Positions 1 to 8,935 of a stretch of DNA of 15,288 bases are shown here, in pieces. The DNA is taken from assembly GCA_015259045.1 (NCBI GenBank), contig JABZHD010000013.1, positions 1-15,288 on the forward strand. The letters are read 5' to 3'. A program made the translations under genes and the position numbers. This DNA comes from Atopobium sp. (lineage in GTDB: Bacteria; Actinomycetota; Coriobacteriia; Coriobacteriales; Atopobiaceae). How positions within the stretch are numbered: the stretch's first letter is position 1; each line of letters begins with the position of its first letter. A model generated the notes under the pieces. It saw only the letters and a list, made by a program, of their open reading frames with translations. It made no database searches and had not been told where the DNA came from.

Positions 1-2674
1 GCTCTGGATGTGCCCAAACATCAGCGGAATCCTCTGAAACAAACATAGGCATATCGCCAATAATCTGAATGCCTTTAACACGAGCCTCCGCTAATGTCTG
101 ACTCCAAATTACGTCAAAAGCAAATTGCTGCTTTCGGTGAAGTTCGATTGCCTGAGTAAGCTCAGGACGCTTGAGTAGCTCTTTCGACCAGCTGCGATAC
201 TGCTCAGGCCAATCCTGCCATACTTCCTCTCCCAGCAGGTCTTTAATAGCTCGAAATGCTGCATACGAATCAAGCCAATATGAGTTTCTCGCGCCGAATT
301 CCTGGTATTCAGCGGCTCGCCTGCTCTGAGGATCATCGCACTCAGAGATGACTCTCTCCATTACAGTTTGGTCAAGCAGATTAATATTTCCTGCAAAAGC
401 GGAAATTCCCGCGTAAGGAGAGCCGTATTCATCGGTTGGGCTGACAGGTAAAATCTGCCAATACCTTTGACCTGATTTGGCGAGAAAATCGATGAACTCG
501 GAAGTCTCGCGACCAATAACACCGGGCTTCTGACCTGGTGTTATTGCGGAGTTCTCATCGGCAGGCAGAGAGGTAATGTGAGCAAGCACTCCCATACCAG
601 GCTCAAGAGGCTTTTGTAACCTATAAGCTGGCTGAACGTTTAAAACGGTACAGCCAAGCTGCCACAAAAAGACCTCTGCTTTGCCGTCCTTAACGGGGAC
701 TGCTTGGCCACTAATAACATCAATAACCTGCATGTTTTGAGGTACAGAAACATATACTGTTTTAGCATCTGAGCGACTCTTGTTTACTAGGACACAAATT
801 CCAGAGGCATCTTCATCCAGAAGTTGTGCCTGACCATCTTCCTGAAGAGGCTTACGCCAAAATGCCAGAACGTCATCAGATCCACATTCTGGGACAAATG
901 GCTCAAACGAACCATCTACCAGCAGAGGAAGCGTCTTTCTGAGCGCAATAGCATTGCGATACATATGTAAGTAATCCAGGTCTGCTCGCGGACTACTTCC
1001 TGGCCATGGCATAGTTGCGCGATTTGTTGGGTCAACAAATCCCTCAACGCCCATCTCATCGCCGTAGTAAATTGATGGAACACCGGGAAGTGTCATCTGC
1101 AGCACAGCTGTCTGCCACATACGAGCCTTAGAAAGACCGCGCTGATCAGCAGAAAGTCTGTACGTTACCTGCTCATGAGCAGAAAGAGAATCAGGAGTAG
1201 GAGCTCCTGCAACCACGTTAATCAAGCGCTCTTTGTCATGTGTTCCAAATACATTCAGGCACGCATAAAACGCCTCGTGGGGATAGTTTTCCCACAGCTC
1301 CTCGAGAGCTGAAACAGTTGCCTCGGCACCAACTTCATTCATCAAAAATGAAAGAATAGATTTGCGCAGAGGGTAATTCATAGGACCGTCAAGCTCGGAG
1401 CCCTCAAGATACTGTCTGAGTTTTCCATACGCTCGCTTATTGCTTGCGTCCTCCCAGACCTCTCCAATAATGACCGCATCACTACGCTCTGCAAGTGCAG
1501 CAGCACGAATCTTCTGAATAAATGAATCGAAAATTTCATCTGCAACGTCTAAGCGCCAACCGCGAGCACCTCGGCGCAGCCACGTTCTAATAACGCCATT
1601 CTCGCCACAAATAAACTCCTGGTAGTCAGGATTTTCAGACACAATAGTTGGCAGTGCGTCAACACCCCACCAACTCTCATACGTTCCATCCTCATGGAAG
1701 GTAAACCACTCATCATAGGCAGAACCAGCCTGTTGAACTGCTCCTGGTTCAGAGTAGTTAGAAAATTTATTAAAGTATTTTGAATCAGCGCCACAGTGAT
1801 TAAAAACGCCATCCAAAATAATGGAAATACCGTGCTCAGCTGCTTTAACGCAGAGGCGTTCAAAATCCTCTACGGTGCCCAAAACGGGATCTACTTCCAA
1901 ATAATCCGCAATATCGTAGCGATGATTACTGGAAGCAGCATAGATGGGATTCAAATAAAGCGCAGTTATTCCAAGGTTTTCCAAGTAGGAAAGCTTCTCT
2001 TCAATACCAGCCAAAGAACCGCCGTAGAAATCCCACTGAGTCACGCGGCCGTTAGCATCTCGCTGATACTCAGGAGTCTTCTCCCAGTCTTCAACCAGCT
2101 GGCGAGAAACCCCATTTCTTGGAACAGCAAGCGCCTGCTTGGTACGTTCGTGCCAGTTTGCATCTCGTGCAAACCTGTCAGGGAAAATCTGGTAGACAAC
2201 TCCACCCTTGTACCAGCTAGGATCTTCTACACCCGCAAAGCTACCTCGAGGCTTATAGCAAGTAATCTGAAATGATGGTGGCTCGCCATAGGCAAAGCTA
2301 CCAACACCGGTGCATCTATTTTCTTGAGCACCATATGACCAAACTGCTCCGTCAGAAGCCTGAAGCTCAAAACGATACCAAATAAGGCCCGTAGCAGCTG
2401 ATTTAACAATTGCCTCAAAGCACTGCGCATAGTCAGGTACACCAGTCGGAAGCGCGCCAGCAAAATCACTCTTTTGCATCACAACGCGTTTCTCGCCAGA
2501 CAGAGCTTGGGCCTCTGAAGACGATTCAGGGCCATACTCCTGCCAGAGACGAAGCGTTACTGATTGAACATCATCGTCCCAAGCAAATAGTCTGATTGTT
2601 GCTGAAGTACCTAGTTCTACCGCGCCTTTTGGATCTCTACAAACAATGTTTGAGGTGTTGTGAAAAGCCTGCAT
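1..2674 (-). CDS. Bifunctional GH13 alpha-glucan hydrolase fused to GH77 4-alpha-glucanotransferase (3' end outside window)
   Basis: The frame is open for 891 codons from ATG 2674 to the left edge. Residues 1 to about 150 look like a beta-sandwich module, possibly CBM34-like. The barrel starts near W154 (WYKGGVVYQIFPDRF). All four GH13 regions are intact: DGVFNHC (D288), GWRLDVADE (nucleophile D376), IIGEVWED (acid/base E405) and FGTHDKER (D480). These resemble neopullulanase/cyclomaltodextrinase/amylopullulanase enzymes, which act on alpha-1,4 and often alpha-1,6 links. From about residue 690 the sequence becomes MalQ-like: GMGVLAHITSLP, GQRYWQILPVSPTDEYGSPY, SAFAGN, and GDMPMFVSEDSADVWAHPE at the edge. 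The GH77 catalytic Asp and Glu would lie outside the window, so transferase activity is inferred. ATG follows the glgA stop by 2 nt with only a weak ribosome site, which suggests coupled translation. Likely role: debranching and recycling of glycogen dextrins beside GlgP. Whether it prefers alpha-1,6 links is unknown. Confidence 0.9.
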   Translation of the reverse strand, partial: MQAFHNTSNIVCRDPKGAVELGTSATIRLFAWDDDVQSVTLRLWQEYGPESSSEAQALSGEKRVVMQKSDFAGALPTGVPDYAQCFEAIVKSAATGLIWYRFELQASDGAVWSYGAQENRCTGVGSFAYGEPPSFQITCYKPRGSFAGVEDPSWYKGGVVYQIFPDRFARDANWHERTKQALAVPRNGVSRQLVEDWEKTPEYQRDANGRVTQWDFYGGSLAGIEEKLSYLENLGITALYLNPIYAASSNHRYDIADYLEVDPVLGTVEDFERLCVKAAEHGISIILDGVFNHCGADSKYFNKFSNYSEPGAVQQAGSAYDEWFTFHEDGTYESWWGVDALPTIVSENPDYQEFICGENGVIRTWLRRGARGWRLDVADEIFDSFIQKIRAAALAERSDAVIIGEVWEDASNKRAYGKLRQYLEGSELDGPMNYPLRKSILSFLMNEVGAEATVSALEELWENYPHEAFYACLNVFGTHDKERLINVVAGAPTPDSLSAHEQVTYRLSADQRGLSKARMWQTAVLQMTLPGVPSIYYGDEMGVEGFVDPTNRATMPWPGSSPRADLDYLHMYRNAIALRKTLPLLVDGSFEPFVPECGSDDVLAFWRKPLQEDGQAQLLDEDASGICVLVNKSRSDAKTVYVSVPQNMQVIDVISGQAVPVKDGKAEVFLWQLGCTVLNVQPAYRLQKPLEPGMGVLAHITSLPADENSAITPGQKPGVIGRETSEFIDFLAKSGQRYWQILPVSPTDEYGSPYAGISAFAGNINLLDQTVMERVISECDDPQSRRAAEYQEFGARNSYWLDSYAAFRAIKDLLGEEVWQDWPEQYRSWSKELLKRPELTQAIELHRKQQFAFDVIWSQTLAEARVKGIQIIGDMPMFVSEDSADVWAHPE
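514..546 (-). repeat. 13-bp inverted repeat at the start of the GH77 part
   Basis: Arms 514-526 and 534-546 pair as CAATAACACC with GGTGTTATTG, then one G/T position, then GG with CC, around a 7-nt loop. It encodes the segment ITPGQKPGVIG near residues 710-720, where MalQ proteins usually have a variable loop after SLP. No T-tract follows in the direction of transcription. Confidence 0.6.
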
Positions 2675-2676
2675 TC

Positions 2677-4176
2677 TTACCAATCTCGACGACGTACATA
2701 CCTGATAATCTCAGGGTGTAGTAAATGATACACGTCAAGATATTCATTTGCAGCGTTATGCCAACTAAAGTCCTCTGTCATCGCCTGTTTTACAAGATTT
2801 GCCCACGCTTGTTTATCATTTCTATACACATCGGCGGCGTACAGAATAATATCTGCCATTTCATCTGCGTTTTGATTGGCAAAACTAAAACCGGTTCCTT
2901 CTCCCGTAAACTGGTTGTACGGTTTTACAGAATCTGCCAGACCGCCCGTCTCGCGAACAACAGGAAGCGTGCCATAACGCATAGAAATCATCTGAGAAAG
3001 GCCGCAAGGCTCAAACTCTGAGGGCATCAAGAATATATCTGCACCTGCATACATGCGGTGAGAAAGCGCAATATCAAACTCAATACGTGCAGACATACGA
3101 TTGCCATAGTGCCCATCAAAGAAGCGCATAGCATCTTCTTGTTCAGCGTCACCAGTTCCTAGAACAGCAACCTCAATACCTGCACAAATAAGACGGTCCA
3201 TCGCATAGCGAATCAGGCCCAAACCTTTCTGGTTAGTCAGGCGCGTAACCATTACCGCAAGAGGTACATCTGGATTTACCTCAAGACCCAGCTCTTCTTG
3301 CAATTGACGCTTACACTCAACCTTACCTTCCATATGACGTGCCGAGAAGTTCTGTGGAATATAAGAATCGCTTGCAGGCGACCACGCACCAATATCAATG
3401 CCGTTCAGAATTCCGCGCAGAACGCTTTGACGGCGGCGGAAGATGTCATCCATGCCCTCACCGAAGTGCTCTGTCTGCAGCTCACGAGCATACGTTGGGC
3501 TCACGGTGAGCAGATAATCAGAGTAGCAAAGCGCACCCTTCATAAAGTTGATAGAGCTTGCGTCACATCTCAGTTGATCAACCGCAGCTGGAATATCAGC
3601 AAGGCCAAGCACGTCGCTCAGCATCTTGTCAGTAAACTGGCCTTGGAACTTGACGTTATGAATGGAGAAGACCGTCTTAACGTTGTGGACCTCAGGGACG
3701 CCCTGATACTGCTCACGCAGAAATACGGGTGCCAGTGCCGTTTGCCAGTCATTGCAGTGCAGAACGTCGCAGGAGAGCTCTGGGACGTGTGCAATCAGCT
3801 CACACAGAGCCTTGGAGAAGAACGCATAGCGCTCTCCATCATCAAAGTAGCCATAAAGGCCATCACGAGCAAAGTAGGACTCGTTATCTACAAAGTAAAA
3901 ATCAACGCCTTCATGAACCAGATGCCACAGCCCACAATACTCAAAGCGCCACGAAAGAGGCACCTGAAGCTCATAGACCTTTTTCATCTTTTGTTTCCAC
4001 TCGGGCTTAATAGAGCTGTAGAGTGGCGAGATAACCGCCACTCTTGCTCCTACTTTTTTAAGTGCTTGTGGCAATGAGCCCGAAACATCTCCAAGACCAC
4101 CCGACTTGGAAAAAGGCGCTACCTCTGAAGTTGCATAGACAACGCGAAGTTTGCGACGCTTGGAGACTTGGGACAT
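2677..4176 (-). CDS. glgA: Glycogen synthase (ADP-glucose, GT5)
   Basis: GlgA transfers glucose from ADP-glucose to the non-reducing ends of growing alpha-1,4 glucan in the cytoplasm. The 499-residue product is close to the usual length of about 480. The N-terminal ADP-glucose-binding motif KSGGLGDVSGSLP starts at K24, after the usual opening VVYATSEVAPFSKSGGL. The second Rossmann domain carries VTRLTNQKGL and the C-terminal signature EFEPCGLSQ followed by GTLPVVRETGGLADSV, the region with the conserved glutamate of retaining GT5 enzymes. The ATG lies 2 nt after the glgD stop (TAA-CA-ATG), with purine-rich AGAGGGTGG upstream acting as ribosome site inside the glgD end. It sits between glgD and the GH13-GH77 gene, so one transcript probably carries synthesis and debranching together. 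No missing active-site residue was seen. Confidence 0.97.
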   Translation of the reverse strand: MSQVSKRRKLRVVYATSEVAPFSKSGGLGDVSGSLPQALKKVGARVAVISPLYSSIKPEWKQKMKKVYELQVPLSWRFEYCGLWHLVHEGVDFYFVDNESYFARDGLYGYFDDGERYAFFSKALCELIAHVPELSCDVLHCNDWQTALAPVFLREQYQGVPEVHNVKTVFSIHNVKFQGQFTDKMLSDVLGLADIPAAVDQLRCDASSINFMKGALCYSDYLLTVSPTYARELQTEHFGEGMDDIFRRRQSVLRGILNGIDIGAWSPASDSYIPQNFSARHMEGKVECKRQLQEELGLEVNPDVPLAVMVTRLTNQKGLGLIRYAMDRLICAGIEVAVLGTGDAEQEDAMRFFDGHYGNRMSARIEFDIALSHRMYAGADIFLMPSEFEPCGLSQMISMRYGTLPVVRETGGLADSVKPYNQFTGEGTGFSFANQNADEMADIILYAADVYRNDKQAWANLVKQAMTEDFSWHNAANEYLDVYHLLHPEIIRYVRRRDW

Positions 4177-4178
4177 TG

Positions 4179-5282
4179 TTACGCCACCCTCTTATTGTTT
4201 TTACGCTGAATAAGAATTTCTTCGCTGGTACCACGAAGCTCAGTACCCGCAGGAATAACGTTAGAGCGATCCACAATAGCGTGCTCGACTACAGAGCCTT
4301 CCTTAACAATGCAGCCCTCCATCACAATAGAATCGCGTACTACTGCGCCACGCTCAATGATGACGTTACGACCAAGGATGGAACCAGTAACCGTTCCGCG
4401 AATGCGGCAGCCTGCAGAAATAGTGGAGTTACTTACCTTTGAGCCAATCTCAAACTTTGCAGGAGCAGTATCGTGTGCCTTTGTCTTGATGGAGCGCTCT
4501 GGAGTAAAGAGTTCATTTGCTGGCATGGGGTTCAAAAGCTCCATGTTAGCCCGATAATAAGAGTTCTTTGAGAAGATAGATGCTACATGACCTTCAAAGT
4601 GGAAGGTGCGAACCTTGACGCGGTTATAGTCAGCGTGGAGTGCCTCAAAAAGATCAAGATAATCAGTAGCTTTATACCAATCAAGCATGTCAATAAGCAG
4701 GTCGCGCTTGATAATAAAGCAGTCGAGAGAAGCCTCGTCTCCGCGCTGAACACCATTGTGCGTTTTAACTACACGGTCACCGTCAAGCTCAACACCAACA
4801 ACGTCTCTATCGTTATAACGAGTGGTGTAGGTCATCATAGTGATGTCTGCATCGGACTCAAGGTGCTGGTCAAGCAGCTCGGTAAGATCAGAGTTGAAAA
4901 CAAAATTTGAAGTGGACAACAGAACATACTCTGCATCAGTTCTCTCAAGATATGGCTTGTTGGAAATCAGATCTCTGAGCAGGAAACGAGCTCCTGCGTG
5001 GGAGGTACCAAAAGCAGATCCAGGCAGAATAAATAAACCACCACTCTTACGGTCCAAGTTCCAGTCTTTGCCAGAGCCAAGATGATCGATAAGCGAGCGA
5101 TAGTTAAAGGGCATGATTACGCCAACGGTACTAATGTCCGAATTAACCATATTTGAAAGAGGAAAATCTACCAAGCGATATCTTCCCAAGAAAGGCATGG
5201 ATGCAATTGGGCGTACATCATTGGCGATTTCCATATTAGTCGAAGCATAATTGCAGGTAATAAGGCCAATTACTCTATTCAT
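4179..5282 (-). CDS. glgD: Glucose-1-phosphate adenylyltransferase, GlgD-type regulatory subunit
   Basis: This 367-residue protein is a GlgC paralogue of the type that pairs with GlgC in Bacillota. The fold is recognisable: RPIASMPFLGRYRLVDFPLSN near the N terminus, LGSGKDWNLD, and a left-handed beta-helix C terminus with hexapeptide-like repeats (for example ISAGCRIRGTVTGSILG). The catalytic features are gone. The GGQGSRL nucleotide loop of GlgC is replaced by CNYASTN at residues 10-16, and the SGDQLY metal/catalytic segment by STSNFVF. In characterised Bacillota systems GlgD has little activity alone and modulates GlgC; that role is assumed here. The start ATG overlaps the glgC stop by one base (TAATG), and a good AGAGGTGAG ribosome site lies inside the end of glgC, so synthesis of the two subunits is probably coupled near 1:1. 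Confidence 0.95.
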   Translation of the reverse strand: MNRVIGLITCNYASTNMEIANDVRPIASMPFLGRYRLVDFPLSNMVNSDISTVGVIMPFNYRSLIDHLGSGKDWNLDRKSGGLFILPGSAFGTSHAGARFLLRDLISNKPYLERTDAEYVLLSTSNFVFNSDLTELLDQHLESDADITMMTYTTRYNDRDVVGVELDGDRVVKTHNGVQRGDEASLDCFIIKRDLLIDMLDWYKATDYLDLFEALHADYNRVKVRTFHFEGHVASIFSKNSYYRANMELLNPMPANELFTPERSIKTKAHDTAPAKFEIGSKVSNSTISAGCRIRGTVTGSILGRNVIIERGAVVRDSIVMEGCIVKEGSVVEHAIVDRSNVIPAGTELRGTSEEILIQRKNNKRVA

Positions 5283-6430
5283 TAGTGCTCACCTCTTTCA
5301 ACCACTACATCATTTCCAACAACAGCAATCTCCTTGTTCAAATCAGAGCTGCCAATATGGACGTTCTTCTCGACCACAGCGTTCTCGCCAAGAATTGCAC
5401 GAATAACCACCGCACCAGGTTTAACTTCTGCACCAGGAAGAAGTACGGAGTCAATAACGCGAGCTCCCTCACCAATAACGGCGTCGGTAGACAAAATTGA
5501 ATGGCGAGAATAACCAAAGATCTGGCATCCGTTGCTTACCAGACAGTCGTCTACCTCGCCAAAAGCGCCAATGTACGCTGGTGGACGGGTGGAAGCATTG
5601 GACAAAATAGGGAACTTATCCGAGAAGATATCAAACTTAGGCTCAGAGCCAAGTAGATCCATGCTGGTCTCGTGATAACTTGCAATGGTGCCTACATCGC
5701 GCCAGAAACCCTCAAAGCGATAGGCAAAAAGACGTTTACCATCATCAAGCAACGTCGGAATAATATCGCCGCCAAAGTCATGAGAAGATTCAGGATTCTT
5801 TGCGTCCTCACGCAAGGTCTCAAGAAGCAGGTCTGTGCTAAAGATATAGATTCCCATGGACGCCAGGTTGGATTCTGGCTCTTTGGGTTTCTCGGAAAAC
5901 TTGGTGATTCTATCCTCATCATCAATGGACATGATGCCGAAGCGAGAAGTCTCTTCCCAAGGAACAGGCATAACAGCAATGGTGAGGTCTGCGTTGTTCT
6001 TCTTATGGCAGGCGAGCATCTCGCCGTAGTCCATACGGTAAAGCTGATCGCCAGAGAGAATTAGTACGTAATCAGGATTATTCTGCTCAATGTAACCAAT
6101 ATTCTGAGTGACGGCATCTGCGGTTCCCGCATACCATGCACCACCAGACTGGGTAGCAAATGGAGGCAGAATAGAAATTCCGCCACCGCGCTCATCAAGG
6201 TCCCAAGCACTACCTGATCCCACGTAAGAGTGAAGCAAATACGGACGGTACTGTGTCAAAACACCTACCGTAGAAATTCCTGAATTTGCGCAGTTGGATA
6301 ACGCAAAGTCAATAATGCGGAACTTGCCACCAAATGAGACGGCAGGTTTAGCTACTTTTGAGGTCAAAGCACCTAAGCGGCTTCCCTGTCCTCCTGCAAG
6401 TAGCATTGCAAGACATTCCCTTTTGCTCAT
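5282..6430 (-). CDS. glgC: Glucose-1-phosphate adenylyltransferase catalytic subunit (ADP-glucose pyrophosphorylase)
   Basis: GlgC makes ADP-glucose and pyrophosphate from ATP and glucose-1-phosphate, the committed step of bacterial glycogen synthesis. The 382-residue product keeps the nucleotide-binding loop [11 protein letters not shown] (residues 10-20), [27 protein letters not shown], the catalytic segment [10 protein letters not shown], the sugar-phosphate-binding segment FSEKP, and a C-terminal beta-helix. The length matches Bacillota GlgC (about 380) rather than the longer enterobacterial type. I chose ATG 6430 because it has an AGGAG site 8 nt upstream and gives the standard beginning [20 protein letters not shown]. 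An in-frame TTG at 6472 would add 14 unconserved residues and has no such site. The gene starts 75 nt after glgP, the largest gap in the operon, and its stop overlaps the glgD start. Confidence 0.97.
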   Translation of the reverse strand: MSKRECLAMLLAGGQGSRLGALTSKVAKPAVSFGGKFRIIDFALSNCANSGISTVGVLTQYRPYLLHSYVGSGSAWDLDERGGGISILPPFATQSGGAWYAGTADAVTQNIGYIEQNNPDYVLILSGDQLYRMDYGEMLACHKKNNADLTIAVMPVPWEETSRFGIMSIDDEDRITKFSEKPKEPESNLASMGIYIFSTDLLLETLREDAKNPESSHDFGGDIIPTLLDDGKRLFAYRFEGFWRDVGTIASYHETSMDLLGSEPKFDIFSDKFPILSNASTRPPAYIGAFGEVDDCLVSNGCQIFGYSRHSILSTDAVIGEGARVIDSVLLPGAEVKPGAVVIRAILGENAVVEKNVHIGSSDLNKEIAVVGNDVVVERGEH

Positions 6431-6438
6431 ATCCAAAT

Positions 6439-6443
6439 CTCCT
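6439..6443 (-). promoter_or_regulatory. Ribosome binding site of glgC (decides the start)
   Basis: The minus strand reads GAGAGGAGAT with AGGAG exactly 8 nt before ATG 6430. This is the strongest Shine-Dalgarno match in the operon and rules against the upstream TTG at 6472. The AGAGG part can pair with CCTCT fourteen bases earlier in the RNA (see findings). Confidence 0.8.
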
Positions 6444-6505
6444 CTCTCCCCAACAGAGGTCAATATTCTCAACGCCCTACGACGATTGAACCTAAACGCA
6501 GATCC

Positions 6506-8935
6506 TTACACGTGCCAAATATCTTCCATATACTCCCTGATAGTTCTATCAGCCGAGAAGAAACCAGAGTTTGCCGTATTGTGAAGTGCGCGAGCGTTCC
6601 AGCTGCGACGATCTGCATAGGACTGAGTAAGCTCTTCCCATGCCTTCACATAGGCATCAAAGTCAATAAGCACCAGGTCAGGATCATTGTTGATCAGCAG
6701 ATAGTCACGAATTGACTCAAAGTTGCCAGAGAGTCGGCTCAAAGAACCATCGGTCAGCATATTTACAATACGAGCCAGCGTTGGGTTCTGGTTAAGCAGG
6801 TTTTGTGCAAAGTAGGTGCCGGAAGCATATACCTGCTGGACCTCGTCTGCACGAAGACCAAAAATCTTGATGTTCTCTGGTCCTGCAAGCTCAGAGATCT
6901 CAATATTTGAACCGTCATATGTTCCAAGGGTCAGAGCCGCATTCATCATAAGCTTCATGTTTGAGGTACCAGAAGCCTCTGCGCCAGCAACCGAAATCTG
7001 CTCTGAAATATCAGATGCAGCATAGATAAGCTGTGCATTTGAAACAGCAAAGTTTGGAATAAAGACAACCTTAAGGCGGCCCTCAATGCGCTCATCGTTG
7101 TTAACTACGTCCGCAACGGAGTGAATCAGTCGAATGACTTCCTTTGCAAAGGTATAGCTCTGAGCAGCCTTACCCGAGAAAATAAAGGTGGTTGGAGCTG
7201 GTTTATAGCTTGGGTCACCAAGCATGCGGTTGTAGAGATACAAAATCTTGAAGACGTTAAGCAGCTGACGCTTATATGCATGGAAGCGTTTTACCTGCGT
7301 ATCAAAGATGGTATTGGTATCCATCTCAACACCAGTTGTCTTCTTGACGTATGCAGCAAGACGCTCTTTTTCTTCTCTCTTTGCAGCGTCCATCTTGTCC
7401 AAGAACTCAGCATTGTTCTCAAAAGCAGAAAGCTTCTGAAGTTCATTGGCATCATCAAGCCAGCCGGTACCGATAGCCTCAGTAATAAGCTTTGCGTAAG
7501 CGGTATTAGCCTGTGCCAAGAAACGACGGTGGCAGATGCCGTTAGTCTTGTTATTAAAGATTTCTGGACGAAGCTTGTAGAAATCCTTCAAAACACTCTG
7601 CTTCAAAATGTTTGTGTGCAGGTCAGAGACACCATTAACCGAGTGGCTAAACAGAATAGAGAGGTTAGCCATACGAACGGTGTTATCCCACAACACAGCT
7701 GTTGAGGCGAGAAGATCGGTGTTGCCGTTAGAGTCAGCAAGCAGCTGCTCCTTATAGAGGCGATCAACCTCATCAATAAACATATACAGGCGGGGAAGCA
7801 GCTCACGGAAGGTGTTGATAGGCCACTTCTCAAGAGCCTCAGGCATAACGGTGTGGTTGGTATAAGAGATTGCGTTTCTCGCGATATCAAATGCCCTGTT
7901 AAAGTCAACGCCATGGTCATCGACAAGCAGACGCATAAGCTCTGGTCCGCACATTGCTGGGTGCGTATCGTTAGTGTGGATGCAGACGTGATCTGCAAAG
8001 TGGTCCCAATCCTCACCGTACTTATCCTTGTAAGCACGAAGAATGGTCTGAAGACCAGCGGAGACAAACAGGTACTCCTGCTTCAAGCGAAGAATGCGTC
8101 CGTGCTCACCAGAGTCATTTGGATACAAAATGGTTGAAATTGCCTCAACGTCAGAGCGGAACTTATTAGCACGTGCATAATCGCCGGCGTTAAAAGCATC
8201 AAGATCAAAGTCTTCCTCTGCTGGTTCTGCAGACCAAAGACGCAGCTTATTTACGGTCTTTGCGCCATAGCCAACAATAGGCACATCGTATGGAACAGCC
8301 CTTACTACCTGGCCACCCTCTTGCGAGAACCAGAAGTTGCCATTCTCGTCTTCATGCCTTACAACGGTGCCACCAAAGCGCACTAGTACGCTGGAATCGT
8401 CTTTTCTGACTTCCCATGGATATCCATTTGCCAGCCAGTTATCAGTACGCTCTACCTGGCGTCCATCCTTAATTTCCTGACGAAAGAGGCCGTAGCGGTA
8501 TCTCATGCCGTTACCAAAGCCAGCCATTCCCTCATGTGCCATGGAGTCCAGGAAGCACGCGGCAAGTCTACCCAGACCACCATTGCCAAGGCCAGGGTCT
8601 ACCTCCTGAGCGGCAAGCTCATGAAGAGAGGTACCCATCTCTTTAAGGCCCTCTGCAACAACGTCGGTAATACCAAGATTGAGCAGGTAATTCTCAAGCA
8701 GTGGTCCTAGAAGGAACTCAAGGGAGAAGTAATAGACCTGCTTGTTTGCATGAATATAGGAGGTTGACTGAATTTCTCGCGCCTTTTCTGCAATGAGGTG
8801 AGCAAGAACGTTATAGCGCTCCTGATCAGTGCACTCTCCATAGTATTTGCCAAGAATCTTGATGAACTTATCGCGATACTGCTCTTCAAAATCTTGTTTA
8901 TCGGTAAAAATGTTTTGTCCGTTATTTACGGCCAT
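6506..8935 (-). CDS. glgP: Glycogen/maltodextrin phosphorylase (GT35)
   Basis: The enzyme releases glucose-1-phosphate from non-reducing alpha-1,4 ends using phosphate and pyridoxal phosphate, stopping a few residues from each branch. The 809-residue product has normal family length. Conserved blocks occur in order: YFSLEFLLGPLL, DPGLGNGGLGRLAACFLDS, the central HTNDTHPAM and ISYTNHTVMPEALEKW segments, VKRFHAYKRQLLN, and EASGTSNMKLMMN, where K661 is the expected PLP-binding lysine, followed by ALTLGTYDGSNIEI. I chose ATG 8935 (MAVNNGQ) because AGAGG lies 7 nt upstream; the in-frame TTG at 8965 adds 10 residues that read through the glgB tail. The start overlaps the last 14 nt of glgB. Placing phosphorylase second in a synthesis operon couples breakdown to synthesis at the transcript level. 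Confidence 0.97.
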   Translation of the reverse strand: MAVNNGQNIFTDKQDFEEQYRDKFIKILGKYYGECTDQERYNVLAHLIAEKAREIQSTSYIHANKQVYYFSLEFLLGPLLENYLLNLGITDVVAEGLKEMGTSLHELAAQEVDPGLGNGGLGRLAACFLDSMAHEGMAGFGNGMRYRYGLFRQEIKDGRQVERTDNWLANGYPWEVRKDDSSVLVRFGGTVVRHEDENGNFWFSQEGGQVVRAVPYDVPIVGYGAKTVNKLRLWSAEPAEEDFDLDAFNAGDYARANKFRSDVEAISTILYPNDSGEHGRILRLKQEYLFVSAGLQTILRAYKDKYGEDWDHFADHVCIHTNDTHPAMCGPELMRLLVDDHGVDFNRAFDIARNAISYTNHTVMPEALEKWPINTFRELLPRLYMFIDEVDRLYKEQLLADSNGNTDLLASTAVLWDNTVRMANLSILFSHSVNGVSDLHTNILKQSVLKDFYKLRPEIFNNKTNGICHRRFLAQANTAYAKLITEAIGTGWLDDANELQKLSAFENNAEFLDKMDAAKREEKERLAAYVKKTTGVEMDTNTIFDTQVKRFHAYKRQLLNVFKILYLYNRMLGDPSYKPAPTTFIFSGKAAQSYTFAKEVIRLIHSVADVVNNDERIEGRLKVVFIPNFAVSNAQLIYAASDISEQISVAGAEASGTSNMKLMMNAALTLGTYDGSNIEISELAGPENIKIFGLRADEVQQVYASGTYFAQNLLNQNPTLARIVNMLTDGSLSRLSGNFESIRDYLLINNDPDLVLIDFDAYVKAWEELTQSYADRRSWNARALHNTANSGFFSADRTIREYMEDIWHV

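Noticed and set aside
1..2674. Possible frameshift or two separate genes in place of the GH13-GH77 fusion
   Set aside because: The frame reads without a stop through 891 codons and the GH13 C-terminal domain passes into the GH77 start with no internal ribosome site or stop.
4020..4044. 9-bp inverted repeat in glgA (AGAGTGGCG / CGCCACTCT)
   Set aside because: A single 9-bp stem is expected about every 30 kb by chance, and it encodes ordinary conserved GlgA residues.
3298..4077. 259-codon open frame on the plus strand
   Set aside because: It lies entirely opposite glgA, whose minus-strand product matches a known family throughout; no domain is recognisable.
6431..6472. Longer glgC from TTG 6472
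   Set aside because: The added 14 residues are not part of the conserved GlgC start and there is no ribosome site, whereas ATG 6430 has AGGAG at 8 nt.
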